53,471 nt of DNA from Gammaproteobacteria bacterium (GTDB taxonomy: Bacteria > Pseudomonadota > Gammaproteobacteria > UBA4575). The translations under genes were made by a program, and so were the position numbers. Shown one piece after another: positions 10,955-20,766 of this stretch; position 1 is the stretch's first letter, and the number at the start of each line of letters is the position of its first letter. Where the stretch lies: contig JABDMD010000026.1 in the NCBI GenBank assembly GCA_013001685.1, positions 1 to 53,471 on the forward strand, given 5' to 3'. The notes under the pieces are model-generated. The model had not been told where the DNA came from. It saw only the letters and a list, made by a program, of their open reading frames with translations, and searched no databases.

Positions 10955-12031
10955 TTACTTCACTGGATTACAAACGCCCTGTTTCACGTGAAACACCTTA
11001 GTGTCTTCCCATCCATTTAAATTGATCTGATCCAATTCAATGGCGGTAATAAAAACCTGGCAACCGAGTGTTTGTAATGCCGAGATTAATGCATTGGCAT
11101 GTTGCTGATCCAGCTCTGCACGAATGTCGTCTAATAACACCACACACTTTTGTTCACTGTAACGCTGAATATGATCTATTTGCGCCAAGAGCAAACTTGC
11201 AGCTATGAGTTTTTGCTGCCCACGTGATGCAGCAGCTGCGGCTTCCTGCTGATTTAAGAAAATTTTAAGGTCTGCGCGATGTGGTCCGCATCGCGTCGTT
11301 TTACTGAGAAGCTCTTGGTTGTGCACTTCTAGTAATGCAGCCTCCAAACTAAGCTCTTCGGACCAACCTCGATGATAATTTAAACTAATTTCGCATTCTG
11401 GTAGCAAAATACTTACAAATTCGGAGAAAATAGGGCTAATTTCTTGAAAAATCTCCGATCTTGCAATATTTACCATTTCTCCCATAGTGCTCAGCTGCTT
11501 TGTCCATACTAAGAGCTCACCTGCACTTGCGTTATTCCTCAATACAACATTGCGTTGACGCAAGCATTTCGAGTACTCACGCCAATTTTGAAGAAATAAT
11601 GGTTTCACGTGAAACGCCGACCAATCTATATAGTTTCGACGTTGCAACCCGCTGCCTTGAATAAGCTGGTGTGTATCTGGATGCATGCTCAGCACAGGTA
11701 AATAACTGGCATGCATAGAGATAGAGGTCACCTTTTCCTGATTACAATGCAACGTAGTCTGCCGAGACGATTTTTGGACGCCTAGGTGGGTTGTCTGCTC
11801 TGTGCTATTAACTTTTCCGCTGACAATAAGTTCTTCAGTATCTTTACGTAACAGAGAGGTTGTTCGCCGCTCTCTAAACGAGCGACCACGACTAAGAATA
11901 TCTATTGCTTCTAGAATACTGGTTTTGCCTGCGCCGTTTTCTCCAATAAATAAATTTGCATCCGCAGCAAAAGAAACATCTAGTTGTTCAATGATTCTTA
12001 GATTTTGAATCAGGAGAGACTGTAGCGCCAA
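10955..12031 (-). CDS. recF: DNA replication/repair protein RecF
   Basis: SMC-like ATPase that helps load RecA at gapped DNA. The 358-residue product has Walker A GENGAGKT (30-37), the ABC signature SRGQQKL and the Walker B/D-loop LLDDIRAELD. It sits in the conserved dnaA-dnaN-recF-gyrB order, 20 bp after dnaN. Unusually, two parS palindromes lie inside it (10980-10995 and 11602-11615), each read as the tetrapeptide Phe-His-Val-Lys; the first is in the last dozen codons, where RecF sequence is least constrained. Confidence 0.96.
   Translation of the reverse strand: MALQSLLIQNLRIIEQLDVSFAADANLFIGENGAGKTSILEAIDILSRGRSFRERRTTSLLRKDTEELIVSGKVNSTEQTTHLGVQKSSRQTTLHCNQEKVTSISMHASYLPVLSMHPDTHQLIQGSGLQRRNYIDWSAFHVKPLFLQNWREYSKCLRQRNVVLRNNASAGELLVWTKQLSTMGEMVNIARSEIFQEISPIFSEFVSILLPECEISLNYHRGWSEELSLEAALLEVHNQELLSKTTRCGPHRADLKIFLNQQEAAAAASRGQQKLIAASLLLAQIDHIQRYSEQKCVVLLDDIRAELDQQHANALISALQTLGCQVFITAIELDQINLNGWEDTKVFHVKQGVCNPVK
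10980..10995. promoter_or_regulatory. parS: parS centromere site (perfect 16-bp palindrome)
   Basis: TGTTTCACGTGAAACA, a perfect match to the bacterial parS consensus bound by ParB, inside the 3' end of recF. parA and parB lie 10-12 kb away on the other side of dnaA, as expected for an origin-proximal chromosome segregation system. Confidence 0.95.
11602..11615. promoter_or_regulatory. parS: parS site (14-bp core)
   Basis: GTTTCACGTGAAAC, a complete 14-bp core of parS (14 of 16 consensus bases; the outermost pair differs), about 620 bp from the first site and also within recF. Likely a second ParB nucleation site. Confidence 0.88.
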
Positions 12032-12051
12032 GGTAATTGGCCTATAATGAA

Positions 12052-13152
12052 TTAGAGGCGCATCGGCATTACGACGTAGCGGCTCGCTTGGCTTTCGGGT
12101 GAAACAATTAATGCACTGCTATTAGCGTCTTGGATTATAACTTCCACTTTGTCAGACTCGATTGCGTTCAATACATCCAATAGATAGACAACATTAAAGC
12201 CGACTTCTAGGCGTTCGCCTGTATATTCAATTTCAATTTCATCTTCAGCTTCTTCATGCTCGGGATTATGTGCTTGAATAACCATAATATTGTTATCAAG
12301 AATCAAGCGGATGCCTTTATATTTTTCATTCGATAAAATAGAAGCTCTTGCAAGTGCTTGTTTAAGAGACACTTTATCTATCTTTGCGCGATTGTCACTT
12401 TCTTCTGGCAGTACGCGTTGATACTCAGGAAAACGTCCATCGATCAGCTTGGAAGTAAATTGTAAATTAGCTAGATTGACCCGCAGATGGTTTTTTCCAA
12501 TCGATACCGTAATTTCATTTTCTTCATTGCTTAGTAGTCGCAATAATTCTTGTACTCCTTTACGAGGTAAAATTATTTGTCGTGAGCCCTCAATATCAGA
12601 TTTATGGTCTAGCTGGGATAGCGCAAGCCGATGTCCATCCGTTGCAACCGTACGAATTTGTCCAGCATCCAGTTCTAATAGTAGTCCATTTAAGTAATAA
12701 CGCACATCTTGTTGCGCCATTGCAAATGCAGTCTTTTCAATTAGGGCTTTAAATTCACCTTCTTTAATCAAAACATTTTGATCTAGTTCTAGATCATCGA
12801 TAGTTGGAAAATCATCTGCGGGTAGGGTGGCTAAGGTAAAACGACTACGGCCCGAGCTTACTTTAATTTTTTCATTGGAAGAATTAATTGCAATTTTGGC
12901 CTGATCAGGTAATGAACGACAGATATCTAGTAACTTTCTAGCAGGTATAGTTGTTGCGCCATGATCTTCGATTTCCATATCTAAACTAGCTACCAATTCA
13001 ACCTCTAAATCCGTCGCAGTAATAGAAAGATTTTGGTCACCACCTCGGATCAGCAGATTGCTTAATGCAGGCATAGTTTGTCTACGCTCTACTGCTCCAA
13101 TAATTTGTTGAAGTGGTTTTAGAAGGACTTCACGTGTTATAGATAACTGCAT
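12052..13152 (-). CDS. dnaN: DNA polymerase III beta subunit (sliding clamp)
   Basis: Ring-shaped processivity clamp for replicative polymerase. The 366-residue product equals the E. coli length and ends YVVMPMRL, the classic C-terminus that lines the protein-binding pocket. The N-terminus (MQLSITREVLLKPLQQIIGAVERR) is also typical. Between dnaA and recF in a leftward cluster; the 220-bp gap to dnaA contains DnaA-box-like 9-mers, so it may have its own promoter there. Confidence 0.97.
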   Translation of the reverse strand: MQLSITREVLLKPLQQIIGAVERRQTMPALSNLLIRGGDQNLSITATDLEVELVASLDMEIEDHGATTIPARKLLDICRSLPDQAKIAINSSNEKIKVSSGRSRFTLATLPADDFPTIDDLELDQNVLIKEGEFKALIEKTAFAMAQQDVRYYLNGLLLELDAGQIRTVATDGHRLALSQLDHKSDIEGSRQIILPRKGVQELLRLLSNEENEITVSIGKNHLRVNLANLQFTSKLIDGRFPEYQRVLPEESDNRAKIDKVSLKQALARASILSNEKYKGIRLILDNNIMVIQAHNPEHEEAEDEIEIEYTGERLEVGFNVVYLLDVLNAIESDKVEVIIQDANSSALIVSPESQASRYVVMPMRL

Positions 13153-13372
13153 ATTATATATATTTAGTTATTGTTATAGAGTAGCTAATTTTCTGTGGAT
13201 ATTGTCAATTTATTCTTATAATACAATATCTTAGTTAGATATTGCTTGGGTAAAAACAGTTCAGTAAAGGCACTTTAACACTGAATGCAACAGGCATAAG
13301 TCTTAGGTAAATATTCTATTTAAACTATATCACCTTTTATGCACAGCTCATCAACATATCTAGCTACCAATA
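13153..13372. other. dnaA-dnaN intergenic region with DnaA-box-like sites
   Basis: 220 bp of AT-rich sequence with two 9-mers one mismatch from the consensus DnaA box TTATCCACA: TGTGGATAT at 13194-13202 (reverse orientation) and TTATGCACA at 13337-13345. Between them is an AT-rich stretch around 13205-13250. It could be part of oriC or a DnaA-controlled dnaN promoter region. Two sites alone do not prove an origin. Confidence 0.4.
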
Positions 13373-14722
13373 TCAGTTACTCAGGGTTCTAAGTAAGTTT
13401 ATATAGTCATCGTTAATACGCATATCGCCTTCGCGTAAGCTGGCTACTTTTCTGCATGCGTGCAAAACCGTTGTATGGTCTCTTCCTCCAAAAGCATCAC
13501 CGATCTCAGGTAAACTATGGTTGGTTAATTCTTTGGCTAATGACATAGCAATTTGTCGTGGTCGAGTAATCGAACGACTACGCCTTGCAGAAAGCAGATC
13601 AGAAACGCGAATTTTAAAATACTCTGCTACGGTTTTTTGAATATTATCAATGGTGACTAACTTATCTTGCAGTGCAAGCAAGTCATGTAATGCTTCCTTG
13701 GCAAATTCAAGCGTGATAACTGACCCAGTAAATTGTGCGTTAGCAATAACTCTTCGCAAAGCACCTTCTAGCTCACGAATATTAGAGCGGATACGCTTAC
13801 CAATAAAAAAAGCAACTTCATTGGGAAGTTCTACATTTAACAACTCTGCTTTACGCTGCATAATCGCAACGCGTGTTTCTAGTTCTGGTGGCTCTATCGC
13901 CTGAGTTAGGCCCCAACCAAAACGAGATTTCAGTCTTTCTTCTAAGCCCTCAACTTCTTTGGGGTAGCGGTCGCAGGTTAAAATTACCTGGCTCTGTAAT
14001 TCAAGCAGAGTGTTAAAGGTGTGAAAAAACTCTTCTTGAGAACGCTCTTTTCTTGCGAAGAATTGAATGTCATCAATGAGTAAAGCATCTACAGTGCGGT
14101 AAAAACGTTTAAATTCACTAATTGCATTATGCTGTAACGCTTTCACCATATCGGCAACAAAGCGTTCCGAGTGTAAATATAAAATTTTTGCACTTGGGTT
14201 TTGTACCAACATTTGATTGCCGATGGCGTGCAGAAGGTGGGTTTTTCCAAGACCAACGCCACCATAAATTAGCAGTGGGTTATAGGCGGTTCCAGGATGA
14301 CCGGCAACCTGTAAAGCTGCAGCTTTTGGTAGTTGGTTGGATTTGCCTTCAACAAAGGTATCAAAGGTAAAGTTTGGATTTAAATTGTGACTAAAGTTTT
14401 GCAACTTGGCTGAAGTTGCACTTACCGCTTGAATCTTTTCCACTTCTTCATTTGTGGAACTAGTTTGTATGGCGTGTTCACTGCTGCCGATTTCAAGTGT
14501 TACGGGTCTAGTCGCTGCTTCCTTGCTAGTCCCCACCAATTCATCAATTCTAGGTAGAAAATTATCTTGCACCCAATCCAATACAAAGCGGTTCGGAGCC
14601 AGCAATGTGAGCCTGCCATTTTCTTCTATGGCATGTAAGGGACGGATCCAAGTGTTAAGTTGTTGCTCAGATAATTCTGATTCAAGCTTATGAACACACG
14701 ATTTCCAGAGAATACTAGTCAC
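13373..14722 (-). CDS. dnaA: Chromosomal replication initiator DnaA
   Basis: AAA+ initiator that binds DnaA boxes and melts oriC. The 449-residue product has domain I at the N-terminus ([13 protein letters not shown]), Walker [10 protein letters not shown] (154-162), Walker [10 protein letters not shown] (214-222) and the domain IV DNA-binding signature [12 protein letters not shown] (412-423). The linker (domain II) is short, which accounts for being shorter than E. coli (467). It is divergent from rpmH across a 250-bp gap, the usual place for dnaA autoregulation. Confidence 0.97.
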   Translation of the reverse strand: MTSILWKSCVHKLESELSEQQLNTWIRPLHAIEENGRLTLLAPNRFVLDWVQDNFLPRIDELVGTSKEAATRPVTLEIGSSEHAIQTSSTNEEVEKIQAVSATSAKLQNFSHNLNPNFTFDTFVEGKSNQLPKAAALQVAGHPGTAYNPLLIYGGVGLGKTHLLHAIGNQMLVQNPSAKILYLHSERFVADMVKALQHNAISEFKRFYRTVDALLIDDIQFFARKERSQEEFFHTFNTLLELQSQVILTCDRYPKEVEGLEERLKSRFGWGLTQAIEPPELETRVAIMQRKAELLNVELPNEVAFFIGKRIRSNIRELEGALRRVIANAQFTGSVITLEFAKEALHDLLALQDKLVTIDNIQKTVAEYFKIRVSDLLSARRSRSITRPRQIAMSLAKELTNHSLPEIGDAFGGRDHTTVLHACRKVASLREGDMRINDDYINLLRTLSN

Positions 14723-14972
14723 GCATCTAACTCCAGTATGCTTATAATGGTTAAGAAATTGTTATAGGGGTAGATCAGTCTATCCAGTAATAGGATTGTT
14801 ATCCACTGTTTAATATCAGACAATAATCGTTGACAAATGTAAGTAGCGCGACTATTTTTGCGCACCTTATTAGGTAATTATCCTAAGCCTCTAATTTAGA
14901 GAGGAACACAGGAAGTTAGAATAATTAAATCTAGTGAAAGATTAAGTTTAGAAAATTTAAAGTTGAAATAAT
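14723..14972. other. dnaA-rpmH intergenic region (candidate oriC part)
   Basis: 250 bp between divergent dnaA and rpmH. It contains TTATCCACT at 14799-14807, one mismatch from the DnaA box, flanked by AT-rich sequence, and the rpmH promoter. In pseudomonads oriC lies between rpmH and dnaA, so the position is suggestive, but I see only one good box. Confidence 0.4.
14830..14858 (+). promoter_or_regulatory. Sigma-70 promoter for rpmH-rnpA
   Basis: Perfect -35 TTGACA at 14830-14835, 17-bp spacer, -10 TATTTT at 14853-14858 (two mismatches). About 115 bp upstream of rpmH, consistent with the strong ribosomal-protein promoter expected here. Confidence 0.65.
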
Positions 14973-15107
14973 ATGAAACGTACATATCAACCTAGCAATT
15001 TAAAACGCGCACGCACACACGGGTTTAGAGCTAGAATGAAAACAAAAGGTGGTCGTGCAGTAATCAATGCTCGTCGTGCACGTGGTCGCGCTCGCCTCTG
15101 TCCGTAA
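14973..15107 (+). CDS. rpmH: Ribosomal protein bL34
   Basis: A 44-residue, highly basic protein starting [20 protein letters not shown] and continuing [21 protein letters not shown], the L34 signature. Component of the large ribosomal subunit. The last residues (RLCP) differ slightly from the usual RLSA/RLTV ending. Start ATG at 14973. First gene of the rightward rpmH-rnpA-yidD-yidC-mnmE series; only 15 bp precede rnpA. Confidence 0.97.
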   Translation: MKRTYQPSNLKRARTHGFRARMKTKGGRAVINARRARGRARLCP

Positions 15108-15122
15108 CGCGCCCATAATTTT

Positions 15123-15479
15123 TTGTCAGATAACTTAGTAGAAGAAGACTTTTCGTTTAGACTTCGAGACCGATTACAGAACGCAAGTCAGTATACTCGA
15201 ATCTTTGATCAGGCAACGAAATCGAGCAGTGAATTTTTTACCATACTATCTAGAGAAAATAACGTAGCTCACCCACGTTTAGGTATTGTTATCGCGAAGC
15301 GCCGAGCAAAACGCTCAGTAGATCGAAATATAATAAAAAGAATTATTCGCGAAAGCTTTCGTTTAAATAAAGCAACATTGCCGGCAAGAGATTTTATTGT
15401 GATTTTAAAACGCCCAATAAAAGTCATTAAGCGCCCTAATCTTAGACTGCAAATGGAAACGCTCTGGAAGCAATACTAA
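15123..15479 (+). CDS. rnpA: Ribonuclease P protein component
   Basis: Protein subunit of RNase P, which matures the 5' ends of tRNAs. The 118-residue product has the family RNR-like signature RNIIKRIIRESFR and the preceding basic RRAKRSVD. The start is TTG at 15123, which puts the conserved FRLRDRLQNASQYTRIF region at the expected distance from the N-terminus; no ATG is available and no clear Shine-Dalgarno is visible, so translation probably depends on coupling to rpmH 15 bp upstream. Confidence 0.93.
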   Translation: MSDNLVEEDFSFRLRDRLQNASQYTRIFDQATKSSSEFFTILSRENNVAHPRLGIVIAKRRAKRSVDRNIIKRIIRESFRLNKATLPARDFIVILKRPIKVIKRPNLRLQMETLWKQY

Positions 15480-15483
15480 AAAT

Positions 15484-15723
15484 ATGCGTGCAGTAATCAC
15501 TAAACTACTAATCACCTTAATTAAGGCTTATCGCTTAGTACTTAGCCCATGGTTAGGACAACAATGCAGGTTTCATCCGACCTGTTCGCAATATGCATTA
15601 CAAGCGGTTGAGCAACATGGTCCTTATCGTGGAAGTTGGTTGGCAGTGAAACGTCTTGCTTCATGTCACCCTTGGCATGAGGGCGGCATTGATCATGTAC
15701 CAGAAAACCACGCGCACAAATAA
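15484..15723 (+). CDS. yidD: Membrane protein insertion efficiency factor YidD
   Basis: A 79-residue protein with the YidD core: SPWLGQQCRFHPTCSQYALQ, then GPYRGSWLAVKRLASCHPWHEGG with conserved cysteines. YidD is an amphipathic inner-membrane-associated protein that assists YidC-dependent insertion. It starts 4 bp after rnpA and ends 2 bp before yidC, the conserved order. Confidence 0.95.
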   Translation: MRAVITKLLITLIKAYRLVLSPWLGQQCRFHPTCSQYALQAVEQHGPYRGSWLAVKRLASCHPWHEGGIDHVPENHAHK

Positions 15724-15725
15724 GC

Positions 15726-17429
15726 ATGGAAAATCAAAGATTCTTTTTATATATAGCGCTAGCTTTTTTGCTGTATATCATCTGGCTAACTTGGCAACAG
15801 GAACAAGCGCCGGCACCGGTTGCACAACAAGATTCGATACAGCAACAAAACGATGAAATAGATACTGGAATAGTTGATGAGAATAATTATGAAAATTCTG
15901 ATGATCTACCAGATACATTAGATGCTTCACAAACAAACAATGTTGCAACTAATATTGCTAATGAATTTGCGATACAAAACAAAAGCGAAAAAGTACATGT
16001 ACGCACAGATGTTCTAGATGTAATCATCGATACTCGCGGTGGCGACATACGTCAAATTGATTTACCAACTTATCCAGTGTCTTTGCAAAAAAAAGATCAG
16101 GCATTTCGATTAATGTTTAGCGAGAACAATACTTATATCGCGCAATCGGGATTACGCCATGACAAAATTAATGGTCAAGCAGTTAGCGGAGTTGCGCCTA
16201 CTCATCATGAAATTTACCGCGCAGAGCAAACAGAGTATCTGTTGAATGATGGTAGTGACGAACTTGAGGTAAAATTATTATGGAGCGGTAAGAATGGCAT
16301 CACTGTGGAAAAGGTATTTACCTTTTACCGCAACTCTTTTGTATTCGATGTTAAGCACCGAGTAATTAATCAGGGTAATACAAGCTGGGTGGGCCGACAG
16401 TATCAACAATTACGCCATAGCCCGATTTCTGAAGAACGTAGTTGGTTGCGTTTACCTACTTATACAGGAACAGCTTATTTTGACGGCGCATATCACAAAC
16501 ATAAATTTAGTGATGTAGAAGATGAACCTATCAATATGCAAGTGGATGGTGGCTGGGTGGCCGTGCTGCAACATTATTTTGTTTCTGCATGGATTCCGGA
16601 GAAAGAAGAACAAAATCGTTTTTATAGTAAAGTTGTAAAAGCTGCGGGCGAAGATCAGTTATTAATTGGAATGTTGTCGAATGCACAAACGGTTGAGCCG
16701 AATACTAGTGCTGAATTTAACCGTCGCTTATATGCAGGACCTAAGATTCAAGGCGAGATGAAAGAGATCGCTAAGGGATTAGACCTAAGTGTTGACTACG
16801 GCATGTTCTCAATCATTTCCAAACCTTTATTTTGGTTGTTGCAATGGTTTCACAAATTGGTGGGCAACTGGGGCTTAGCGATTATTTTAGTCACAGTTGT
16901 AGTCAAACTTATTTTTTATAAGTTATCTGAAACCAGTTATAAATCTATGGCACGAATGCGCAAGCTGCAGCCGAGAATAAAAGCTTTGCAAGAGCGATTT
17001 GCTGACGACAAACAAAAACTTGGCCAGGCTACCTGGGAGTTGTACCGCAAAGAAAAAGTTAACCCAGCAAAAGGTTGTTTGCCTATCCTTATTCAAATGC
17101 CGGTGTTTTTGGCCTTGTATTGGGTATTAATAGAAAGTGTTGAACTAAGGCAAGCACCGTTTATGTTATGGATACATGACCTTTCATTACGGGACCCAAT
17201 TTTTGTTTTGCCGTTTTTAATGGGTATAAGCATGTTTGTGCAATTTAAATTAAACCCAGCACCGCCTGATCCCATGCAAGCAAAAATATTTGCCATGATG
17301 CCGATTATGATGACAATCTTTATGGCGTTTTTCCCAGCGGGTTTAGTGTTGTACTGGTTGGTGAATAATATTTTGTCGATTATTCAGCAATATGTAATTA
17401 CTAAACGTATAGAAAAAGAAGCATTTTAA
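15726..17429 (+). CDS. yidC: Membrane protein insertase YidC
   Basis: Inner-membrane insertase/chaperone working alone or with SecYEG. The 567-residue product has an N-terminal membrane anchor (about 5-22), the large periplasmic beta-domain of gram-negative YidC (to about 350), and the conserved C-terminal five-helix core including YKSMARMRKLQPRIKAL, the cytoplasmic hairpin KVNPAKGCLPILIQMP and the PAGLVLYWLVNNILSI helix. Length matches E. coli YidC (548). Tail is basic (KRIEKEAF). Confidence 0.97.
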   Translation: MENQRFFLYIALAFLLYIIWLTWQQEQAPAPVAQQDSIQQQNDEIDTGIVDENNYENSDDLPDTLDASQTNNVATNIANEFAIQNKSEKVHVRTDVLDVIIDTRGGDIRQIDLPTYPVSLQKKDQAFRLMFSENNTYIAQSGLRHDKINGQAVSGVAPTHHEIYRAEQTEYLLNDGSDELEVKLLWSGKNGITVEKVFTFYRNSFVFDVKHRVINQGNTSWVGRQYQQLRHSPISEERSWLRLPTYTGTAYFDGAYHKHKFSDVEDEPINMQVDGGWVAVLQHYFVSAWIPEKEEQNRFYSKVVKAAGEDQLLIGMLSNAQTVEPNTSAEFNRRLYAGPKIQGEMKEIAKGLDLSVDYGMFSIISKPLFWLLQWFHKLVGNWGLAIILVTVVVKLIFYKLSETSYKSMARMRKLQPRIKALQERFADDKQKLGQATWELYRKEKVNPAKGCLPILIQMPVFLALYWVLIESVELRQAPFMLWIHDLSLRDPIFVLPFLMGISMFVQFKLNPAPPDPMQAKIFAMMPIMMTIFMAFFPAGLVLYWLVNNILSIIQQYVITKRIEKEAF

Positions 17430-17442
17430 AAAGGGCGAGCAT

Positions 17443-18804
17443 TTGCCCAAAAAAACCACTCAAGCAATCGAACAACAAGAATCGATCTGTGCGCTTGCCA
17501 CACCTGCCGGCAAAGGGGCTTTAGCTATCGTGCGTTTATCGGGTAAAGATGCGCATGCTATTGCGAAAATAATTACACATAAACCTTTAACACCTCGCAA
17601 AGCTCACTATACAAATTTTTATGATTGTGATGATGGAGTAATCGACCAAGGGCTGGCGATTTATTTTCAAACACCAGCTTCTTTCACAGGTGAAGATGTA
17701 ATTGAGTTTCACTGCCATGGCAATCCCTTAGTGGCAGACCTATTGCTTAAAACGCTTTGTTCTTTAGGCGCACGCCTAGCTACTCCTGGCGAATTTAGTT
17801 TGCGTGCTTTTTTAAACAATAAAATAGATTTAACCCAAGCTGAAGCTATTGCGGATTTAATTAATAGCACAACGGAACAAGCTGTGCGTACCGCAACACG
17901 ATCCATGCAAGGCGCGTTTTCACGACGTGTTGAAGAAGTGCTTGCTCAATTAACACAGGTGCGCATGCACATTGAAGCACACTTAGATTTTCCTGATGAA
18001 GAGATTGATCGACAGCAATGTGAGCAGCTTGCATCATTGTTAAGGTTACTAAGCAATTATTTAAATGAATTATTACAACAAGCAAAATTAGGTGAGCGTT
18101 TACAAACTGGTGCAACGATTGCAATTGCCGGTAAGCCTAACGTAGGTAAGTCCAGCTTACTAAACGTTATGGCGCAAAGTGATGTGGCCATTGTTACTGA
18201 GATTCCAGGCACTACACGTGACCCACTTAGTGCAGATATTGAAATTCAAGGTATTGCCGTACGCTTGATTGATACGGCGGGCTTGCGTGACACCAAAGAT
18301 ATTGTTGAGGCTAAAGGTATTGAACGAGCGCAACAAGCATTAGCTCAAGCAGATCTTATTTTGTGGCTTACAGATGTAAGTAGCGAAGATTCTCAATTAG
18401 CGCCAAAAGACATTGACGCTACAAAAATTATATACGTACACAACAAAATAGATTTACATAAGGAGATAAAATTTAACGATAGAGAAAACATTTATATCTC
18501 TGCAAAAAATCAGCTAGGCATAGATGAGCTAATCCAGCATCTTGAGCAACGTTTGTCGAGAACAAATACTGCCCATGAACAAGCTGATACTCCATTTCTG
18601 GCAAGAAGCCGGCATGTGATTGCACTACAACACGCACTAGACAGTATTCGTTCTGCTCAACAACGTTTAAGCAACAGTCTAGAGCTTGAGCTGGTTGCAG
18701 AGGATTTACGTTTAGCCCAACAGAGCCTAGGTGAAATAACTGGAGAATTCACGCCCGATGACTTACTTGGCAAGATATTTAGCGAGTTCTGTATCGGCAA
18801 ATGA
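17443..18804 (+). CDS. mnmE: tRNA modification GTPase MnmE
   Basis: With MnmG installs the cmnm5 group on wobble U34 of certain tRNAs. The 453-residue product has the N-terminal folate-binding domain (APATPAGKGALAIVRLSG-like start), G1 GKPNVGKSS (230-238), switch DTAG (277-280), NKID (334-337), and the obligatory C-terminal FCIGK with catalytic C450. The start is TTG at 17443, 8-10 bp after aaagggcgag, which could serve as a ribosome-binding site. Located between yidC and mnmG as usual. Confidence 0.96.
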   Translation: MPKKTTQAIEQQESICALATPAGKGALAIVRLSGKDAHAIAKIITHKPLTPRKAHYTNFYDCDDGVIDQGLAIYFQTPASFTGEDVIEFHCHGNPLVADLLLKTLCSLGARLATPGEFSLRAFLNNKIDLTQAEAIADLINSTTEQAVRTATRSMQGAFSRRVEEVLAQLTQVRMHIEAHLDFPDEEIDRQQCEQLASLLRLLSNYLNELLQQAKLGERLQTGATIAIAGKPNVGKSSLLNVMAQSDVAIVTEIPGTTRDPLSADIEIQGIAVRLIDTAGLRDTKDIVEAKGIERAQQALAQADLILWLTDVSSEDSQLAPKDIDATKIIYVHNKIDLHKEIKFNDRENIYISAKNQLGIDELIQHLEQRLSRTNTAHEQADTPFLARSRHVIALQHALDSIRSAQQRLSNSLELELVAEDLRLAQQSLGEITGEFTPDDLLGKIFSEFCIGK

Positions 18805-18868
18805 TCCTAATGGGCAGTCGTGTAATAACGCTTCCTTGAGTACAATAAATGACACATAGGATGTATAC

Positions 18869-20758
18869 ATGACTGCTAAATACCAACAATATGACGTAAT
18901 CGTAATCGGTGGCGGCCACGCAGGTACTGAAGCGGCCTTGGCTGCTGCGCGTATGGGTGCGCAAACTTTGTTGATAACTCATAACATCGAAACCATCGGT
19001 CAAATGAGTTGTAACCCAGCCATTGGCGGCATCGGTAAAAGTCACCTAGTTAAAGAAATTGATGCTATGGGTGGTGCGATGGCCTTAGCGGCTGATTACG
19101 GCGGTATTCAGTTTCGTGTGTTGAATTCACGTAAGGGTCCTGCGGTTCGTGCTACGCGCGCGCAAGCCGATCGAGTTCTTTACAAAGCTGCAATTCGTCA
19201 ACAAGTCGAAAACCAAGCTAATTTACAAATCTTTCAACAAGCGGTTGATGACTTGTTGATTGAACAAGATGGTATTCGTGGTGTGGTTACACAAAGTGGA
19301 CTGACTTTTTTAGCCAAGTCAGTAGTGCTAACTACCGGCACTTTTTTGGGTGGCAAGATTCATATTGGCAATGATAACTATGCTGCAGGTCGCGCCGGCG
19401 ATCCTCCTGCAATCACCTTGGCAAATCGTTTACGCGAATTATCTTTGCGAGTTGGACGCTTAAAAACCGGCACACCTCCTCGTATCGATGGCCGTACAAT
19501 TGACTACTCACAACTCGAAGCGCAACCGGGCGATGAACCTACACCGGTGTTTTCATTTATGGGATCGCGCGCACTACATCCCAAACAAGTGAATTGTTAT
19601 ATCACCTATACAAATGAAACAACGCACGACATTATTAAACAAGATTTAAGTTTGTCACCGATGTACAACGGCAATGTCGACAGTACTGGACCACGTTACT
19701 GTCCTTCTATTGAAGACAAAGTCACGCGTTTTGCAGAACGCAATCAACATCAAATTTTTATTGAACCAGAAGGTTTGCAAACTCACGAAGTATATCCGAA
19801 CGGTATTTCAACTAGCTTGCCATTTGAGACCCAACAAAAGTTTGTGCGCTCAGTTAAGGGCTTTGAACACGCACATATCACAAGACCGGGTTATGCGATT
19901 GAATATGATTACTTCGATCCAAGAGATTTGCAGCCAAGTTTAGAAACCAAAGCCATCGAAGGATTGTTTTTTGCTGGGCAAATTAATGGCACTACAGGTT
20001 ATGAAGAGGCTGCAGCACAAGGGCTTGTGGCAGGTATTAATGCAGTACGTCGCATGAAAGAACAAGTAGCCTGGGTACCGCGTCGTGACCAAGCTTATAT
20101 AGGCGTGATGATCGATGACTTAGTCACCAATGGCACCATTGAACCGTATCGTATGTTTACCAGTCGTGCAGAGTTTCGTTTATTGCTGCGCCAAGATAAT
20201 GCTGATTTGCGTTTAAGCGAAACCGCTCATGAACTGGGTTGTTTACCAGTCGCGCAGTGGAGAATATTTAGTGAAAAACGGGACGTGTTTGAGAAACAGC
20301 AGCAACGATTTAAAAGCAGTTTTGTTCAGCCAGGTGAAGTTGATGCTGGAATGGAAGAAAAAGTGCTAGGCAAAAAACTTAAGCATGAATACAGCATGTA
20401 TGAATTATTGCGCAGACCAGAAGTTAATTTTGAAAACCTGCAACAACTCAGCAAACAAGATCTCAGCGATATTCCTACAGAAGTGAGTGAGCAGCTTGAG
20501 ATTCAGGCTAAATATGCTGGCTATATAGAACGCCAGAACGTTGAAGTTGAAAAATTAGCGCTGCAAGAGGAAGTTAAATTGCCTCAAGATATGAACTACA
20601 TGGCTATCACAGGTTTATCAAATGAGGCCAAGCAAAAGCTCATGGAAATTAAACCTCTTACAATTGGCCAAGCTGCCAGAATATCTGGTATAACGCCTTC
20701 GACAATTTCACTGCTATTGGTGTATCTAAAAGCTAAGTTAACTCGCAAAAGCGCTTAA
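18869..20758 (+). CDS. mnmG: tRNA U34 carboxymethylaminomethyl synthesis enzyme MnmG
   Basis: FAD-dependent partner of MnmE. The 629-residue product equals E. coli MnmG length. Visible: FAD dinucleotide motif [17 protein letters not shown] (14-30), the cysteine-containing [36 protein letters not shown] and [19 protein letters not shown]. The C-terminal helical domain that binds MnmE and tRNA is intact (residues 540-629). rsmG follows after 8 bp. Confidence 0.97.
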   Translation: MTAKYQQYDVIVIGGGHAGTEAALAAARMGAQTLLITHNIETIGQMSCNPAIGGIGKSHLVKEIDAMGGAMALAADYGGIQFRVLNSRKGPAVRATRAQADRVLYKAAIRQQVENQANLQIFQQAVDDLLIEQDGIRGVVTQSGLTFLAKSVVLTTGTFLGGKIHIGNDNYAAGRAGDPPAITLANRLRELSLRVGRLKTGTPPRIDGRTIDYSQLEAQPGDEPTPVFSFMGSRALHPKQVNCYITYTNETTHDIIKQDLSLSPMYNGNVDSTGPRYCPSIEDKVTRFAERNQHQIFIEPEGLQTHEVYPNGISTSLPFETQQKFVRSVKGFEHAHITRPGYAIEYDYFDPRDLQPSLETKAIEGLFFAGQINGTTGYEEAAAQGLVAGINAVRRMKEQVAWVPRRDQAYIGVMIDDLVTNGTIEPYRMFTSRAEFRLLLRQDNADLRLSETAHELGCLPVAQWRIFSEKRDVFEKQQQRFKSSFVQPGEVDAGMEEKVLGKKLKHEYSMYELLRRPEVNFENLQQLSKQDLSDIPTEVSEQLEIQAKYAGYIERQNVEVEKLALQEEVKLPQDMNYMAITGLSNEAKQKLMEIKPLTIGQAARISGITPSTISLLLVYLKAKLTRKSA

Positions 20759-20766
20759 CCAATTCC

